A stretch of 64,000 bases of DNA from Chryseobacterium arachidis (GCF_900129245.1 NZ_FQUT01000003.1:62001-126000), one strand, 5' to 3'; positions 26,728 to 36,187 are shown, numbered from the stretch's first letter. Notes: a model not told the origin generated them from the sequence alone. A program made the numbers and translations.

Positions 26728-27402
26728 TATTCTATCTAAAGGATAAATATTGTTGATGATGGCATAAATAACAATTCCCACTGTATTTTTGGCCCCAATC
26801 TTCTCTACTATTCTCTGTCGGTGGCTTTCTACAGTCCTCGGGCTAATGAATAGCTTTTCTGCAATCTCATTGTTGGTACATTCCTGGCAGATCAGCTTCA
26901 CCACATCTTTTTCCCGGTCGGAAAGGTCATCTTCCATTTCGAAAAGGGTTTTCTTTTTGGTAGGACTGTTCATATAAGAAAAAATCATCTGATGATCTTC
27001 GGGAGTAAAGAAAATTCCGTTTTTATAAACCATCGTAATCGCTTCAATGAAAGCATTTCTGTTGGAATTTTTAGGTAAAAATGCCGATACGCCGAGCTTT
27101 ACCATATATCCTAAAATGGTTGTCTTATAATGTGAAGAAAGGATGATGATCTTAAGGTTAGGATATTTTTCCTTTAAAATTTCTACCAATTCGAATCCGT
27201 TCATCGGCTGCATCTGAACATCTACCAAAGCAATATCGGGAAAATCTTCCTGTGAAGAATTTTCTAACGTTGCTAAAAAATCCTGCCCTGTACTAGACGT
27301 GGAAGTTACCGAAATATTCTGTTCCGACGACAGCAGCATTTTTACCCCTTCCAGGATGAGCTGCTCGTCATCAATTAATGCTATTTTGATTTGATGATTC
27401 AT
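26725..27402 (-). CDS. LuxR/NarL-family response regulator
   Basis: A 225-residue protein. The receiver domain (1-120) has the acidic pocket IDDE, the phosphoacceptor D61 in LVDVQM, the switch residues around LSSH and the conserved Lys in LPKN. A LuxR-type HTH domain occupies residues about 155-220 (LSDREKDVVKLI, NNEIAEKLFISPRTVESHRQRI). I chose the ATG at 27402 over one at 27450 because it gives the normal receiver N-terminus; the gene then overlaps the kinase gene end by 32 bases, typical of cognate pairs. Targets unknown. Confidence 0.9.
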   Translation of the reverse strand: MNHQIKIALIDDEQLILEGVKMLLSSEQNISVTSTSSTGQDFLATLENSSQEDFPDIALVDVQMQPMNGFELVEILKEKYPNLKIIILSSHYKTTILGYMVKLGVSAFLPKNSNRNAFIEAITMVYKNGIFFTPEDHQMIFSYMNSPTKKKTLFEMEDDLSDREKDVVKLICQECTNNEIAEKLFISPRTVESHRQRIVEKIGAKNTVGIVIYAIINNIYPLDRI

Positions 27403-28231
27403 GATTGTATGGAATTTTAATAATGATACGACTTCCTTTACCCAAAACATTTTTCCATTTGTGTTCTGCGTTCATAGATTTTATACGAGATTCTATATTC
27501 TTGATCCCCATTCCTTTTTTTACCGCTTCGTAATCAAAGCTTTGTCCGTTATCGGAGATAATAACTCCCAGATTATTGTATTTTGGATAATCTTTAATAT
27601 AAATCCAGACTCTTGATGCCTCAGAATGCTTGAGAACATTGGTGGTAAATTCCTGAATAATCCTGTACAGCTGGACTTCTATGAAAATATCTTTTTTCTC
27701 AAATTTTGAACTTACATTCAAGGAGATATTAATCCTTCCTGCTAAATTGGCAATCAGCTCTTCTATATACAATACCAGTCCCACAGATTCCAGATTCACG
27801 GGATAGAGGGAATGGGAAATACTTCTTGCAGAATCGATCAGGGAACTCATCTGTGTAGAGATATTTTTCTTGATGATTTCATCTCCTTTGGTATCGAGAT
27901 TGTTCAGCCAAAGAGAAAGAATATTCAGTCTGTTTCCGATATCATCATGAATCATGACGGCAATTCTTTTCCGTTCAGATTCCTGAGCTTTGATATTTTC
28001 AAGCACTATTTTTTTCTGATGCCTTACTTCGGCTTCATACTGTGCCTTTTTTTCTTTAATAATTCTTTTAATAAAACTTCTGTACGCCAGCAAAATAAAA
28101 GACATGATGATGACCAGAACGGCAATCAGTGCAATAAAAAAGGTGATATTTAAAGTTATTTCTTTAATTTTAAAAAGGTATAAATGATTGATATATAAAG
28201 GAAACTGCAAAGAATATTGTTGATACTCCAA
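27371..28231 (-). CDS. Sensor histidine kinase, HisKA_3 (NarX-like) type
   Basis: A 286-residue membrane kinase. One transmembrane helix spans about residues 28-50; the dimerisation/phosphoacceptor helix has ESERKRIAVMIHDDIGN with H95 as the likely phosphorylated residue; a HATPase_c domain follows with the N box (EFTTNVLKHSEA) and G1 (ISDNGQSFD). There is almost no extracytoplasmic part, so sensing probably depends on the 7TM protein encoded just upstream. The start at 28231 overlaps that gene by 76 bases; a shorter start would cut the helix. Partner is the overlapping LuxR regulator. Confidence 0.87.
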   Translation of the reverse strand: MEYQQYSLQFPLYINHLYLFKIKEITLNITFFIALIAVLVIIMSFILLAYRSFIKRIIKEKKAQYEAEVRHQKKIVLENIKAQESERKRIAVMIHDDIGNRLNILSLWLNNLDTKGDEIIKKNISTQMSSLIDSARSISHSLYPVNLESVGLVLYIEELIANLAGRINISLNVSSKFEKKDIFIEVQLYRIIQEFTTNVLKHSEASRVWIYIKDYPKYNNLGVIISDNGQSFDYEAVKKGMGIKNIESRIKSMNAEHKWKNVLGKGSRIIIKIPYNHESSNQNSIN

Positions 28232-28764
28232 ATCATATTAGCCTGTTCCGGGCTAAAAGTCGTTAGCTGACGAAGAAGAAAAAATAAAAAGACTGATAAT
28301 GTATAATATAAAAATATAAGACTGTCAGCCATCATAAACCTGTCGTTTATTTTACTATTTTTAATTTCCAGCAACAATGCCGATCCTGCAAAACAAATGA
28401 CAACAATATTTGATATAACTTTCTTGACATCATTAGTCACGAAATGATTGTCTATGAAAAGAAATGCAGCTAATAAAGCCAAAGGAATATACCAATAATA
28501 AGATATCTTCAGTTTCCTAATAAATAATATTCCTAAAAGCAAAAGCTCTCCCGAAACATAATAAGGAAAAATAGAATTTACATTCTCAGCATGAAATCCT
28601 AAAAGAGAAATCTTAACAATAGCTTCAATCAAAAAAAGAAAAATGATATAATAAACATACCATTTTTCCGTATTTTTAAAGTATTTGTATTTTAAAAGTC
28701 CTATTAAAACACAAAGAAAAAGTAAACCATTATTGAGATAAATTATTACTTTATATATATCCAT
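28156..28764 (-). CDS. Seven-helix membrane protein linked to the two-component system
   Basis: A 202-residue protein with about seven transmembrane segments and short loops; the C-terminus ends in LKLKK inside the kinase gene's start. No enzyme motif. The stop lies 76 bases inside the kinase gene, indicating translational coupling. Its likely role, by context only, is to supply the membrane input domain that the kinase lacks. It starts 12 bases after the stop of the unknown 243-residue gene. Confidence 0.65.
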   Translation of the reverse strand: MDIYKVIIYLNNGLLFLCVLIGLLKYKYFKNTEKWYVYYIIFLFLIEAIVKISLLGFHAENVNSIFPYYVSGELLLLGILFIRKLKISYYWYIPLALLAAFLFIDNHFVTNDVKKVISNIVVICFAGSALLLEIKNSKINDRFMMADSLIFLYYTLSVFLFFLLRQLTTFSPEQANMIWSINNILCSFLYISIIYTFLKLKK

Positions 28765-28776
28765 TTTAATTAAAAA

Positions 28777-29508
28777 TTAGCCAAAAGGGCAAATAGGCGG
28801 ACATGGTTGCGACCAGTCATACGTATTTGATATTTTTTCTACGCTGCTGGTATTTTCAGCACTTTCATAGAAAGAAATAAAAATAAGTGTAGGAAGCACT
28901 CTTTGATAAACCTCAGAAAACTTAAGTCCGAAAGAGCAAACCATATAGGCAAATCCTTCTTTTTCCGGGCTTAGGTTTTGTGCAGGTACAAAGAATTGAT
29001 TGAAAATTCTCTTTCCTCCAAACTCTGTGCATTCTCTGTAAAACCAGTTCATCCCTTCATTCCTCCAAGACTCTATTGCCTCAACTGCTTTATCCTGCTC
29101 CATCATCGGCTTATTGGCCACCGGCCAATACATATTCGAGTTATCATCGATCGTTTTAAGATCTTTCGAAAGGATAGCACTCTTTACAACAATGTATTCT
29201 TCAATCTCCGTTAGTTTCAGATCTCCTGGTAACTGACTTAGAACACTGTACGGATAATCGCTGACAGCCACTTTCTGTCCTGATGCGTTCATCGGGCAAA
29301 GAATAGCAATAAGCTGATCGTTATACACTCCTATTTCAGTACAAAACTGAGAATTTTTGTTCGCATCTTTCACCCAGTTGATTTCCTGAGCACTGAAATT
29401 GAAAACAAAATTGGTAGGGATAAGATTTTTAATTGCATTATAATCTGCCAAACATGCTGCCCAATTCTGAGTCGCGATATCACATTGTTGTCTGTCTAAT
29501 GTATTCAT
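28777..29508 (-). CDS. Unknown protein with CPPICPFG C-terminus
   Basis: A 243-residue protein that I do not recognise. No signal peptide or membrane segment. About eight cysteines, the last two in the terminal motif QPCPPICPFG. Internal sequence (WFYRECTEFGGKRIFNQFF, FVFNFSAQEINW) looks globular. It lies 12 bases upstream of the 7TM gene and heads a four-gene transcription unit with the two-component system, so it may be connected to the signal or be an output protein. No clear promoter was recognised. Confidence 0.5.
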   Translation of the reverse strand: MNTLDRQQCDIATQNWAACLADYNAIKNLIPTNFVFNFSAQEINWVKDANKNSQFCTEIGVYNDQLIAILCPMNASGQKVAVSDYPYSVLSQLPGDLKLTEIEEYIVVKSAILSKDLKTIDDNSNMYWPVANKPMMEQDKAVEAIESWRNEGMNWFYRECTEFGGKRIFNQFFVPAQNLSPEKEGFAYMVCSFGLKFSEVYQRVLPTLIFISFYESAENTSSVEKISNTYDWSQPCPPICPFG

Positions 29509-29588
29509 ATTTCATGGTATTTTAAGTGCCATAAAATTAGACAAACTTAATTATCTGTGCAAGTATCTCACCTATAATTGAAAATTAG

Positions 29589-30209
29589 TTAATAATTCCT
29601 TACCGTAATATGAAAACAGCTCTGTTGTTTTTCTTTAATATAATAAATTCTTCCGGCGTCATAGTAGTATTTAAGCACTTTTTCCAAAGCTACTTCCATT
29701 TTTGGGTTATTCCTTAAAACCCCATTGAATCGGACATAAGAGATATCGAAAGAATTCCCGTAATTATGAGAACTTATTCCCATCGCGGCATTAGAATTTA
29801 CCCTTCTCAGCCTGCATTGGTCTTCCAATGTTCTGGTGATGGAGGAAACGGTAAAGGTAGTCCCTCCTGTTTCTTTGCTGAAGCGGGCACCTATTCTTTC
29901 CAACATCAGTTTCCCTTTAGAAACCATCCAGGCACGGCTGTAATCCAGCTTCTGAACACGAAAACCTTTTCCAGACTTTTTTATTTTATGAAATTTTCCG
30001 TTGTTGATATAATTTAAAACTGTTTTTGAATCTTTTAGCAGTTTCACCTTAAAACTTTTCGAAGCATCAAGATGCGGTTTGTACAGAGCAGTAGGTTCCA
30101 CTTTTAAAACTTCTGTAAGATCATAACAGGGTAATGTTTTTTTAGCCATCTGGGAATCGAAGGAAGCATGGATAAAACACACAACAATCACACACAAAAA
30201 CTTTTTCAT
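29589..30209 (-). CDS. DUF5715-like secreted protein with M15-type peptidase motifs
   Basis: A 206-residue protein with a short N-terminal signal peptide. The C-terminal half has SSITRTLEDQCRLRRVN, SSHNYGNSFDIS and CFHITVRN. The SxH-x2-G-x3-D and final HxT/V pattern is the zinc site of M15/YcbK-type D-Ala-D-Ala carboxypeptidases; the whole matches what is called DUF5715. It is expected in the periplasm acting on peptidoglycan, but activity is inferred. Transcribed alone. Confidence 0.75.
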   Translation of the reverse strand: MKKFLCVIVVCFIHASFDSQMAKKTLPCYDLTEVLKVEPTALYKPHLDASKSFKVKLLKDSKTVLNYINNGKFHKIKKSGKGFRVQKLDYSRAWMVSKGKLMLERIGARFSKETGGTTFTVSSITRTLEDQCRLRRVNSNAAMGISSHNYGNSFDISYVRFNGVLRNNPKMEVALEKVLKYYYDAGRIYYIKEKQQSCFHITVRNY

Positions 30210-30417
30210 AGAGACGTTTTAAATGATATAATTAAAATTAATAAAATATCACATACAATTCCGGTTCCACAATTTATCTGTAAACCTTATGAATAAGCAG
30301 AATACAGATTATCAAATTGCTAATTGAACGCAGCATAAATTCGGAATATCTTTGAAAACATACTTTTTATATCACCATTTAAACTTTACATTTGAGACAT
30401 TCTTTAAAATAAACAGT

Positions 30418-31149
30418 ATGATAAAAAAGTTATTTGCCGAATTTTTTGGCACATTTTGGCTTGTTTTCGGAGGTTGTGGAAGTGCAATCTTCGCCTCACA
30501 AATTGCTCCGTCTTCCGGCGGGCAGGTAGGAATTTTATTAATAGGAGTGGCATTGGCTTTCGGGCTTACCGTTCTTACTATGGCTTATGCGGTAGGGCAT
30601 ATTTCCGGTGGACACTTCAATCCGGCTGTCTCTTTCGGGCTATTGGCCGGAGGAAGATTTTCTGCAAAAGACTTAGTTCCTTACGTCGTTGCACAGTGTT
30701 TAGGAGCAATTGCAGCGGCAGGCGCCTTATATGTCATTTTAAGCGGTTCGGGAACACCGGATTTTTCGGGACCGGGAGCTTTCGCTACCAATTTTTACGG
30801 TGAGGCAGTTTACTTCGGGAAAAGTTATTCTTTGGGCGCGGCATTTTTAGCTGAGTTTTTATTAACAGCATTTTTCCTGATCATCATTATGGGAGCAACA
30901 GATAAATTTGCCAATGGAAAATTTGCAGGAATTGCGATTGGTTTGGGATTAACATTAATTCATTTAATTTCAATTCCTATTACCAACACATCGGTAAATC
31001 CGGCAAGATCGCTTTCTCAGGCAGTTTTTGTGGGAGTAAATGCACTCTCTCAGCTTTGGCTATTTTGGGTAGCACCCATTCTGGGAGGTGTAATCGGAGG
31101 ATTAATCTATAAATTCCTGCTTCAAAGAGATTCTGAAATTGTAGAATAA
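30418..31149 (+). CDS. aqpZ: Aquaporin Z
   Basis: A 243-residue MIP-family channel. Both pore motifs are present: HFNPAVSFG (NPA 1) and [11 protein letters not shown] (NPA 2), with six transmembrane helices and an N-terminus [21 protein letters not shown] typical of AqpZ. The residues near the constriction (His in [17 protein letters not shown]) fit a water-selective channel rather than a glycerol facilitator. I chose the ATG at 30418; an in-frame ATG at 30352 adds 22 residues without homology. A bidirectional terminator follows. Confidence 0.94.
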   Translation: MIKKLFAEFFGTFWLVFGGCGSAIFASQIAPSSGGQVGILLIGVALAFGLTVLTMAYAVGHISGGHFNPAVSFGLLAGGRFSAKDLVPYVVAQCLGAIAAAGALYVILSGSGTPDFSGPGAFATNFYGEAVYFGKSYSLGAAFLAEFLLTAFFLIIIMGATDKFANGKFAGIAIGLGLTLIHLISIPITNTSVNPARSLSQAVFVGVNALSQLWLFWVAPILGGVIGGLIYKFLLQRDSEIVE

Positions 31150-31167
31150 TTTTAAAACTATACAAAT

Positions 31168-31195
31168 AAAATCCCGTCAAATGATGGGATTTTGT
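31168..31195. terminator. Bidirectional terminator after aqpZ
   Basis: aaaatccc (31168-31175) and gggatttt (31186-31193) with A and T tracts either side; between aqpZ and the convergent gene at 31195. Confidence 0.8.
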
Positions 31196-31743
31196 TATTT
31201 TAATTTCTTACTATCAAAAGGATTTTTAAAAATAAACTCCTCATGCTTTCTTTTGATTTCTAATTTTCTCTGCAATAAGTTCAGCGCCATTTTTCGGAGA
31301 AAAAGATCTTTGTCATTCAGTTTCCAGTAAGAATCTTCGTGAACTTTTTTAGGATTTCGGATCAGATAAAATTCAGTATCCCAAGAATCCACATTATGAT
31401 AAAATTCTATAATACCACAGTGTTCGGGGATTAAAGAATGCTCTATCATACCCATTGGAAGCAAAAAACTGAATGCATTACAGACATAATCTCCACAGGA
31501 AATCTTATCGTGCTTTAAAAACCTTTCGCCCGTATTGCTGTTGATATAAGATTTTTTAAAGTCATTTTTAAAATCGCTTTTCGAAAGCTTGATTTCGATC
31601 TCATGACTAAATCCTTCCGAATCTACAATAAGAATATCAGCTTCCCAATCTGCCTGAAAATGATTGGTCAGCACCAGTTCTTTCTCAAAATCACACTGAG
31701 AATGAATAAATGCGTGTACTAATTCTTCAATTTTCAACTTCAT
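31195..31743 (-). CDS. Uncharacterised PD-(D/E)XK nuclease-like protein
   Basis: A 182-residue cytoplasmic protein. WEADILIVDSEGFSHEIEIKLSKSDF contains the D-x(n)-ExK arrangement of PD-(D/E)XK nucleases, as in the MmcB group, and is preceded by a helix with charged residues. The remainder has no known domain. Basic C-terminus with KRKHEE. It is 18 bases downstream of the LuxE-like gene and probably in its transcript. Nuclease activity is an inference from the motif only. Confidence 0.5.
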   Translation of the reverse strand: MKLKIEELVHAFIHSQCDFEKELVLTNHFQADWEADILIVDSEGFSHEIEIKLSKSDFKNDFKKSYINSNTGERFLKHDKISCGDYVCNAFSFLLPMGMIEHSLIPEHCGIIEFYHNVDSWDTEFYLIRNPKKVHEDSYWKLNDKDLFLRKMALNLLQRKLEIKRKHEEFIFKNPFDSKKLK

Positions 31744-31761
31744 ATCACTTAGCTTATAGCA

Positions 31762-32742
31762 TTAAGAAACTAAAAGGCTGCATCCACGGATATCAGAATG
31801 ATCAATTCTTCCCAACACCTGAAACTGATCTCCCATTGTTTTTCCCAAATCCTGAGTCGCAATGAATGAACACGAATGAATATTAGCCAGATCAATTATA
31901 TTAATCGCCCCGGTTCTGCCATCCTGTTCATAATTAAAAGGGTCTTCGGCATTTCTGACCAAAATCTTCATCCAGCCCGGACATTCGTAAATATTTTCAC
32001 CCAAAGAGTAAGCCTGAGACAAAAGCTCCGTCATGGAGTACTCCGAATAAATCTTATCTGTATTAAAACCTTGCTGTAAAATTTTCAACAGTTCATCTTT
32101 GGTCATTTCTTCTTTTCTTCCCTTCATCCCACCAGTTTCAATCACCGTTAATGTGTTTGAGGGTTCGAGAGTTTGGGGATTTGAATTGCAGTAATCGAGG
32201 AAATCCAAAAGAGCAAAAGAAACACCAAATAGTATGACTTTTTTGTCTTTTAATTCATTTAAGAGTTTAAATAAATCTGAATGATTGTAAAGGAAATATC
32301 CGTTTTCAGGTTTGGCAGATTCTTTCATTAAATAATCCACCATATAAATCAGTGAAGAGTTCTGCTTTTCAAGATAACTTGGTAATAGACCTAAAAAGAT
32401 ATAGTCTTCCGGTTTTCCGATAAAGCGTTCAAAGCTTTTATAAATGCTTTGCTCATAAATGTCTTTGTTGGCAATAAAATGTTTGGACAAATTCATTTGT
32501 GTCGTCCCCGAACTTTGAAAAAACAAATCAGCTGTCACATTTTCATCTAAAATTTTATGATTTTTGAACATCTCAATAGGCAAAAACGGAATTTTTGTCA
32601 CACTGTCCACATTGTCAGGATTAACATCCAGATAGTCGACAAAACGTCTGTATACCTCAACATTTTCATATTGATAACGGAATATTTCTAAAGCAGCAGC
32701 CAAAAAATCATGCTCTGTCTGTATGTTGAATATATTTTCCAC
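31762..32742 (-). CDS. LuxE-like acyl-protein synthetase
   Basis: A 326-residue protein of the LuxE / acyl-protein synthetase family within the ANL adenylate-forming superfamily. The phosphate-binding loop FFQSSGTTQMNLSKHF, VIETGGMKGR and the YSMTELLSQAYS motif for the adenylate site are visible. LuxE activates a fatty acid and attaches it to its own Cys in the lux reductase complex. No LuxC or LuxD gene lies nearby, so bioluminescence is not indicated; related flavobacterial genes are widespread with unknown function. Confidence 0.8.
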   Translation of the reverse strand: MENIFNIQTEHDFLAAALEIFRYQYENVEVYRRFVDYLDVNPDNVDSVTKIPFLPIEMFKNHKILDENVTADLFFQSSGTTQMNLSKHFIANKDIYEQSIYKSFERFIGKPEDYIFLGLLPSYLEKQNSSLIYMVDYLMKESAKPENGYFLYNHSDLFKLLNELKDKKVILFGVSFALLDFLDYCNSNPQTLEPSNTLTVIETGGMKGRKEEMTKDELLKILQQGFNTDKIYSEYSMTELLSQAYSLGENIYECPGWMKILVRNAEDPFNYEQDGRTGAINIIDLANIHSCSFIATQDLGKTMGDQFQVLGRIDHSDIRGCSLLVS

Positions 32743-32905
32743 TTTAAATATTTTAATCTTTACCTTCTCATTGTAAACAAGTTACTGAATAATCAGGGTT
32801 TTTAATATTTTTTTAATTAAAAAAACTACAATTTGGTCGGGTTATTGCTTTGTCATACGCGGAATATGGATTAAAAACAAGAATGGGTTTCGGCTCATTC
32901 GATAA

Positions 32906-33703
32906 TTACCTCTTAGGGGGTAATTTTTTTGTGCCTGTACCAAAAGTTTTTAATTCGAAATCATTATCGAAAACACCGTACGTGAAATACGAAATCCAAT
33001 CTCCAAGATTGATGTATTTTGCTTTTCCTTCCAGATCCAAAATCATGGGAAGATGCCTGTGGCCGTAAATAAAATAATCGATTTTCTGCGTTTTCAGTTT
33101 TTCTTTAGAGTAAATAATCAAAAACTCTTTGTCTTCCCCTAAAAACTCTTTATCCTCATCTCCCGAAATCATTTTATTTTTTTGAGACATATACAAAGCA
33201 ATCTTCATGGCAATATCCGGATGCAGCCATTTGAAAAACCATTGTGCCACTGGGTTTGTAAAGACTTTTTTCATTCTTTTGTAACCTTTGTCGCCAGGCC
33301 CCAAACCATCTCCGTGAGCTAACAGAAACTGCTTTCCTCCCATTTCGAAATACTGTTTTTTATAAAAAACCGTGCATCCGATCTCTTCTTCCAGATAATC
33401 TTTCATCCAAAGATCATGATTTCCTACGAAAAAATAAATATGAATCCCGCGATCTTTCAGTTCTGCAATTTTGCCTAAGACACGTACATATCCTTTCGGA
33501 ATTACATGCTTCCACTCATGCCAGAAATCAAACAGGTCTCCCATTAAAAACAATACCTGAGCATCATGCTTGATCTCGTCCATCCAACGGATAAACCGCT
33601 CTTCGCGTATTTTACTTTCTTTAGGATTGGGCGCACCAAAATGTTGGTCTGAAGCGAAGTAAACTTTTTTTCCAGGCTCTAAATTAATGGTCGTTTTTAA
33701 CAC
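32906..33703 (-). CDS. lpxH: UDP-2,3-diacylglucosamine pyrophosphatase
   Basis: Peripheral membrane calcineurin-like phosphoesterase that cleaves UDP-2,3-diacylglucosamine to lipid X and UMP in lipid A synthesis. Metal-binding motifs are complete: FASDQHFG (D19, H21), GDLFDFWHEW, GNHD, AHGDG and YGHRHLP. The 265-residue length suits LpxH. Downstream LuxE-like gene is separated by 163 bases; the upstream QueD-like gene ends 25 bases before its start, so they may share a transcript. Substrate assignment is based on family resemblance. Confidence 0.88.
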   Translation of the reverse strand: MLKTTINLEPGKKVYFASDQHFGAPNPKESKIREERFIRWMDEIKHDAQVLFLMGDLFDFWHEWKHVIPKGYVRVLGKIAELKDRGIHIYFFVGNHDLWMKDYLEEEIGCTVFYKKQYFEMGGKQFLLAHGDGLGPGDKGYKRMKKVFTNPVAQWFFKWLHPDIAMKIALYMSQKNKMISGDEDKEFLGEDKEFLIIYSKEKLKTQKIDYFIYGHRHLPMILDLEGKAKYINLGDWISYFTYGVFDNDFELKTFGTGTKKLPPKR

Positions 33704-33727
33704 CGTACTGAGTTTTTATTGAATAAA

Positions 33728-34174
33728 TTATTGATTATCTTCTGCAAACCACTCCCCGTAAGAGTTTTCTGTTTCGTGAAGTTTAAGATAAGCCAAGGAA
33801 ATCCCTTCCGGAAGTTTAGACTTAATTTTTGCAGCAATGGCATATAACATATTCTCGCAAGTCGGCTGAAATGTGCAGTAAATTACTTTATGCCCCTGAT
33901 TTTCCAGGCCTTCACCCAGTTCTCTGTGAGGCGACAGCCCATTGATCAGTACTGCATGATCCCAGACATCTACAATCTCAGATTTTACGATACTTTTGAT
34001 ATCTCCAAAATCTACCACCATCCCGTTTTTGGGATTCTCCAAATCATTAATAGGTTTTCCCTTCACCGTTACAAACAGCTTATAAGAATGTCCATGCATA
34101 TTTTTACATTTTCCGTCATAATTGTACAAAACATGAGCGGTTTCGAATGTAAAAATTTTTGTAATACGTATCAT
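33728..34174 (-). CDS. queD: 6-carboxytetrahydropterin synthase / PTPS family
   Basis: A 148-residue T-fold enzyme. Zinc ligands H14, H27 and H29 (FETAHVL and MHGHSY), the catalytic Cys23 in GKCKNMHGH and the terminal LHETENSYGEWF with Glu for pterin binding are all present. QueD converts 7,8-dihydroneopterin triphosphate to 6-carboxytetrahydropterin in queuosine synthesis. The other queuosine genes are not in the window, so a pterin role cannot be ruled out. Confidence 0.88.
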   Translation of the reverse strand: MIRITKIFTFETAHVLYNYDGKCKNMHGHSYKLFVTVKGKPINDLENPKNGMVVDFGDIKSIVKSEIVDVWDHAVLINGLSPHRELGEGLENQGHKVIYCTFQPTCENMLYAIAAKIKSKLPEGISLAYLKLHETENSYGEWFAEDNQ

Positions 34175-34235
34175 GGTGCAAAGATAAGGAATTTGAGTTT
34201 TGAATCATCGCATCATTAAATAAAGCCTGTTTTCC

Positions 34236-34619
34236 TTAAAGCTTCTCCAGCCAATCACTTTCCAGCCTTTTAACTTTCTGTGTTTTGGCATCTACCAAGA
34301 CCCAAAGCGTCAGAGAATCTACTACCAACTGATCTTTACAATAAAACTCTACTTTTCTTGGCTGGCGGATTCCTTCAGGAGCTTTCGGATAGGTTTTTAC
34401 CGTAATAATATCACCGAGATACACCTGCTTTTTGTATTGAATATGATGATCCAGAAGCATCCATATATCCTCGGGATATTCTGTCTGATGCTTTACAAAA
34501 TCCCAGTGCTCGCCTGCTATTTCCTCCATCCAATGTACATACTGTACGTTGTTTACATGATTGTTCCTGTCAATATGCTCTTCGGTAACTTTTATCTGTT
34601 TCTCGTAAATCAAACTCAT
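34236..34619 (-). CDS. Acyl-CoA thioesterase, 4HBT hot-dog family
   Basis: A 127-residue hot-dog protein. The motif VTEEHIDRNNHVNNVQYVHWMEE carries the Asp/Asn pair and the Tyr of the 4-hydroxybenzoyl-CoA thioesterase active site. Substrate unknown. I used the ATG at 34619; a start at 34724 would add 35 basic residues without homology and would bring the gene within two bases of the divergent comF start. Confidence 0.82.
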   Translation of the reverse strand: MSLIYEKQIKVTEEHIDRNNHVNNVQYVHWMEEIAGEHWDFVKHQTEYPEDIWMLLDHHIQYKKQVYLGDIITVKTYPKAPEGIRQPRKVEFYCKDQLVVDSLTLWVLVDAKTQKVKRLESDWLEKL

Positions 34620-34726
34620 CCTCAAAGATACTGACTTTAAAATTTTAACCGATCTCAAAAAAATCTTAAATCTGTCTTTAATACTTTTAACAAATTTCTT
34701 TAAATTAGTTTTAAGAAAATACACAA

Positions 34727-35380
34727 ATGATTTTAGATCTCTTCTTTCCCAATCGTTGCCTGCACTGCAACCGGATCATCGATAATGAGCTATTGGTTTG
34801 CAATCTCTGCTTTGAGCAGATTCACTTTACCCATTTCAATTATTTTGAGGATAATTTTATTACCGACAAATGCAAATTGCTATTTCCTGTAGAGCATACT
34901 TTCGCGTTAATGCAGTTTGAAAAAGAAAACATAAGCCGCAAAATCATTCACGAATTAAAGTATAAGAGCAGGGAAAGAACCGGAAAAATTCTTGCAGAAT
35001 GGACATGCGAAAGATTGGATTTTAAAGATGAACAACCTGATTTATTAGTAACTGTTCCCCTTCATCCTAAAAAACTGAAGGAAAGAGGCTATAACCAACT
35101 GCACCTGTTTACTGAAACACTTTCAGGATTTTATCATATTCCTTTTGATCATGAATTGATTAAAAGAAATCATTATTCTAAAGCGCAGGCTCTGAAAGAC
35201 AAGCAACATCGCCTTTCAACAGAAAACACATTTTCTATCAATAAAAATATCTCAGGAAAGCACATCTTACTCATCGATGATGTATTTACCACCGGAAATA
35301 CCCTCGCTTCAATTGCCTGGGAAATTTTAAAAGCCGGAGACAATAAGGTAAGTGTTCTCGTGATGGCAATTGATATTTAA
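34727..35380 (+). CDS. comF: ComF family protein with phosphoribosyltransferase domain
   Basis: A 217-residue protein with an N-terminal four-Cys zinc site (CLHC and CNLC) and a C-terminal PRTase-like domain with the PRPP loop ILLIDDVFTTGNTLAS. The internal TVPLHPKKLKERGYNQ is the ComF signature. In naturally competent species ComF helps ssDNA uptake; in others it is kept for unknown reasons, and no other competence genes are here. Followed 120 bases later by an alpha/beta hydrolase. Confidence 0.9.
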   Translation: MILDLFFPNRCLHCNRIIDNELLVCNLCFEQIHFTHFNYFEDNFITDKCKLLFPVEHTFALMQFEKENISRKIIHELKYKSRERTGKILAEWTCERLDFKDEQPDLLVTVPLHPKKLKERGYNQLHLFTETLSGFYHIPFDHELIKRNHYSKAQALKDKQHRLSTENTFSINKNISGKHILLIDDVFTTGNTLASIAWEILKAGDNKVSVLVMAIDI

Positions 35381-35500
35381 ATTTAAGTTTGAATTAGAAA
35401 TTTTGTTTAAAATTTAATACAAATAAAACTAACAACAACCTGCTATCAACCAGCAACAACTCTCGAGTTTTTTTCTTAATTTTCCGACAAACTAATTATA

Positions 35501-36187
35501 ATGCCAAATCTTATTTTATTGCACGGAGCTTTAGGTCACAGCGAAATTTTTGAACCCTTTAAAAGCGAACTTTCAAAATATTTTACCATTCACACGCTTT
35601 TATTTTCAGGACATGGAAATACTGACATTCCTGAACATGGAATTACAATCGAAAAATACACGAACGAATTAAAAGAATTTATTGCCAAAGAAAACTTAAA
35701 AGACGTTCATATTTTCGGGCACAGCATGGGCGGTTACGTGGCACTTTGTTATGCTTTGGAAAATCCGGAAAGCTTACATTCCATCATGACATTGGGAACA
35801 AAATTCGACTGGACGGAAGAGCAGGCCGTAAAAGAAAGTAAGATGCTGAATCCCGAAGTGATCGCAGAAAAAGTACCAAGATATGCAGAGTTATTGAAAG
35901 CCCAACACGGCTCAAAATGGAAAGAATTGCTTCCTGCGATTGCAGAAATGATGATTTTGTTAGGCAAAAATCCACCTTTGAAAGATCAGTTAGCAACGAT
36001 CAATTTTCCGGTTCAGATTATGGTTGGTGACAAAGATAATATGGTAACACTGGAAGAAACGGTGAGTGTTTACAGAAACCTTCCGAATGCAAAACTATGC
36101 GTGCTTCCCGACACGAAACATCCGATGGATAAGGTTCGACCAAATCTACTTTTAAATTTAATGAAAGATTTCTGGAATTTGTCTTAA
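35501..36187 (+). CDS. Alpha/beta hydrolase
   Basis: A 228-residue hydrolase of the MhpC/BioH-like type. LLHGALGHSEIF gives the oxyanion-hole region, GHSMGGY the nucleophile Ser, VGDKDNMV the acid Asp and DTKHPMD the His. No signal peptide, so cytoplasmic. Substrate not predictable. The next gene begins 18 bases downstream. Confidence 0.85.
   Translation: MPNLILLHGALGHSEIFEPFKSELSKYFTIHTLLFSGHGNTDIPEHGITIEKYTNELKEFIAKENLKDVHIFGHSMGGYVALCYALENPESLHSIMTLGTKFDWTEEQAVKESKMLNPEVIAEKVPRYAELLKAQHGSKWKELLPAIAEMMILLGKNPPLKDQLATINFPVQIMVGDKDNMVTLEETVSVYRNLPNAKLCVLPDTKHPMDKVRPNLLLNLMKDFWNLS

Noticed and set aside
31762..32742. Bioluminescence operon
   Set aside because: Only a LuxE-like gene is present; luxA, B, C and D are absent.
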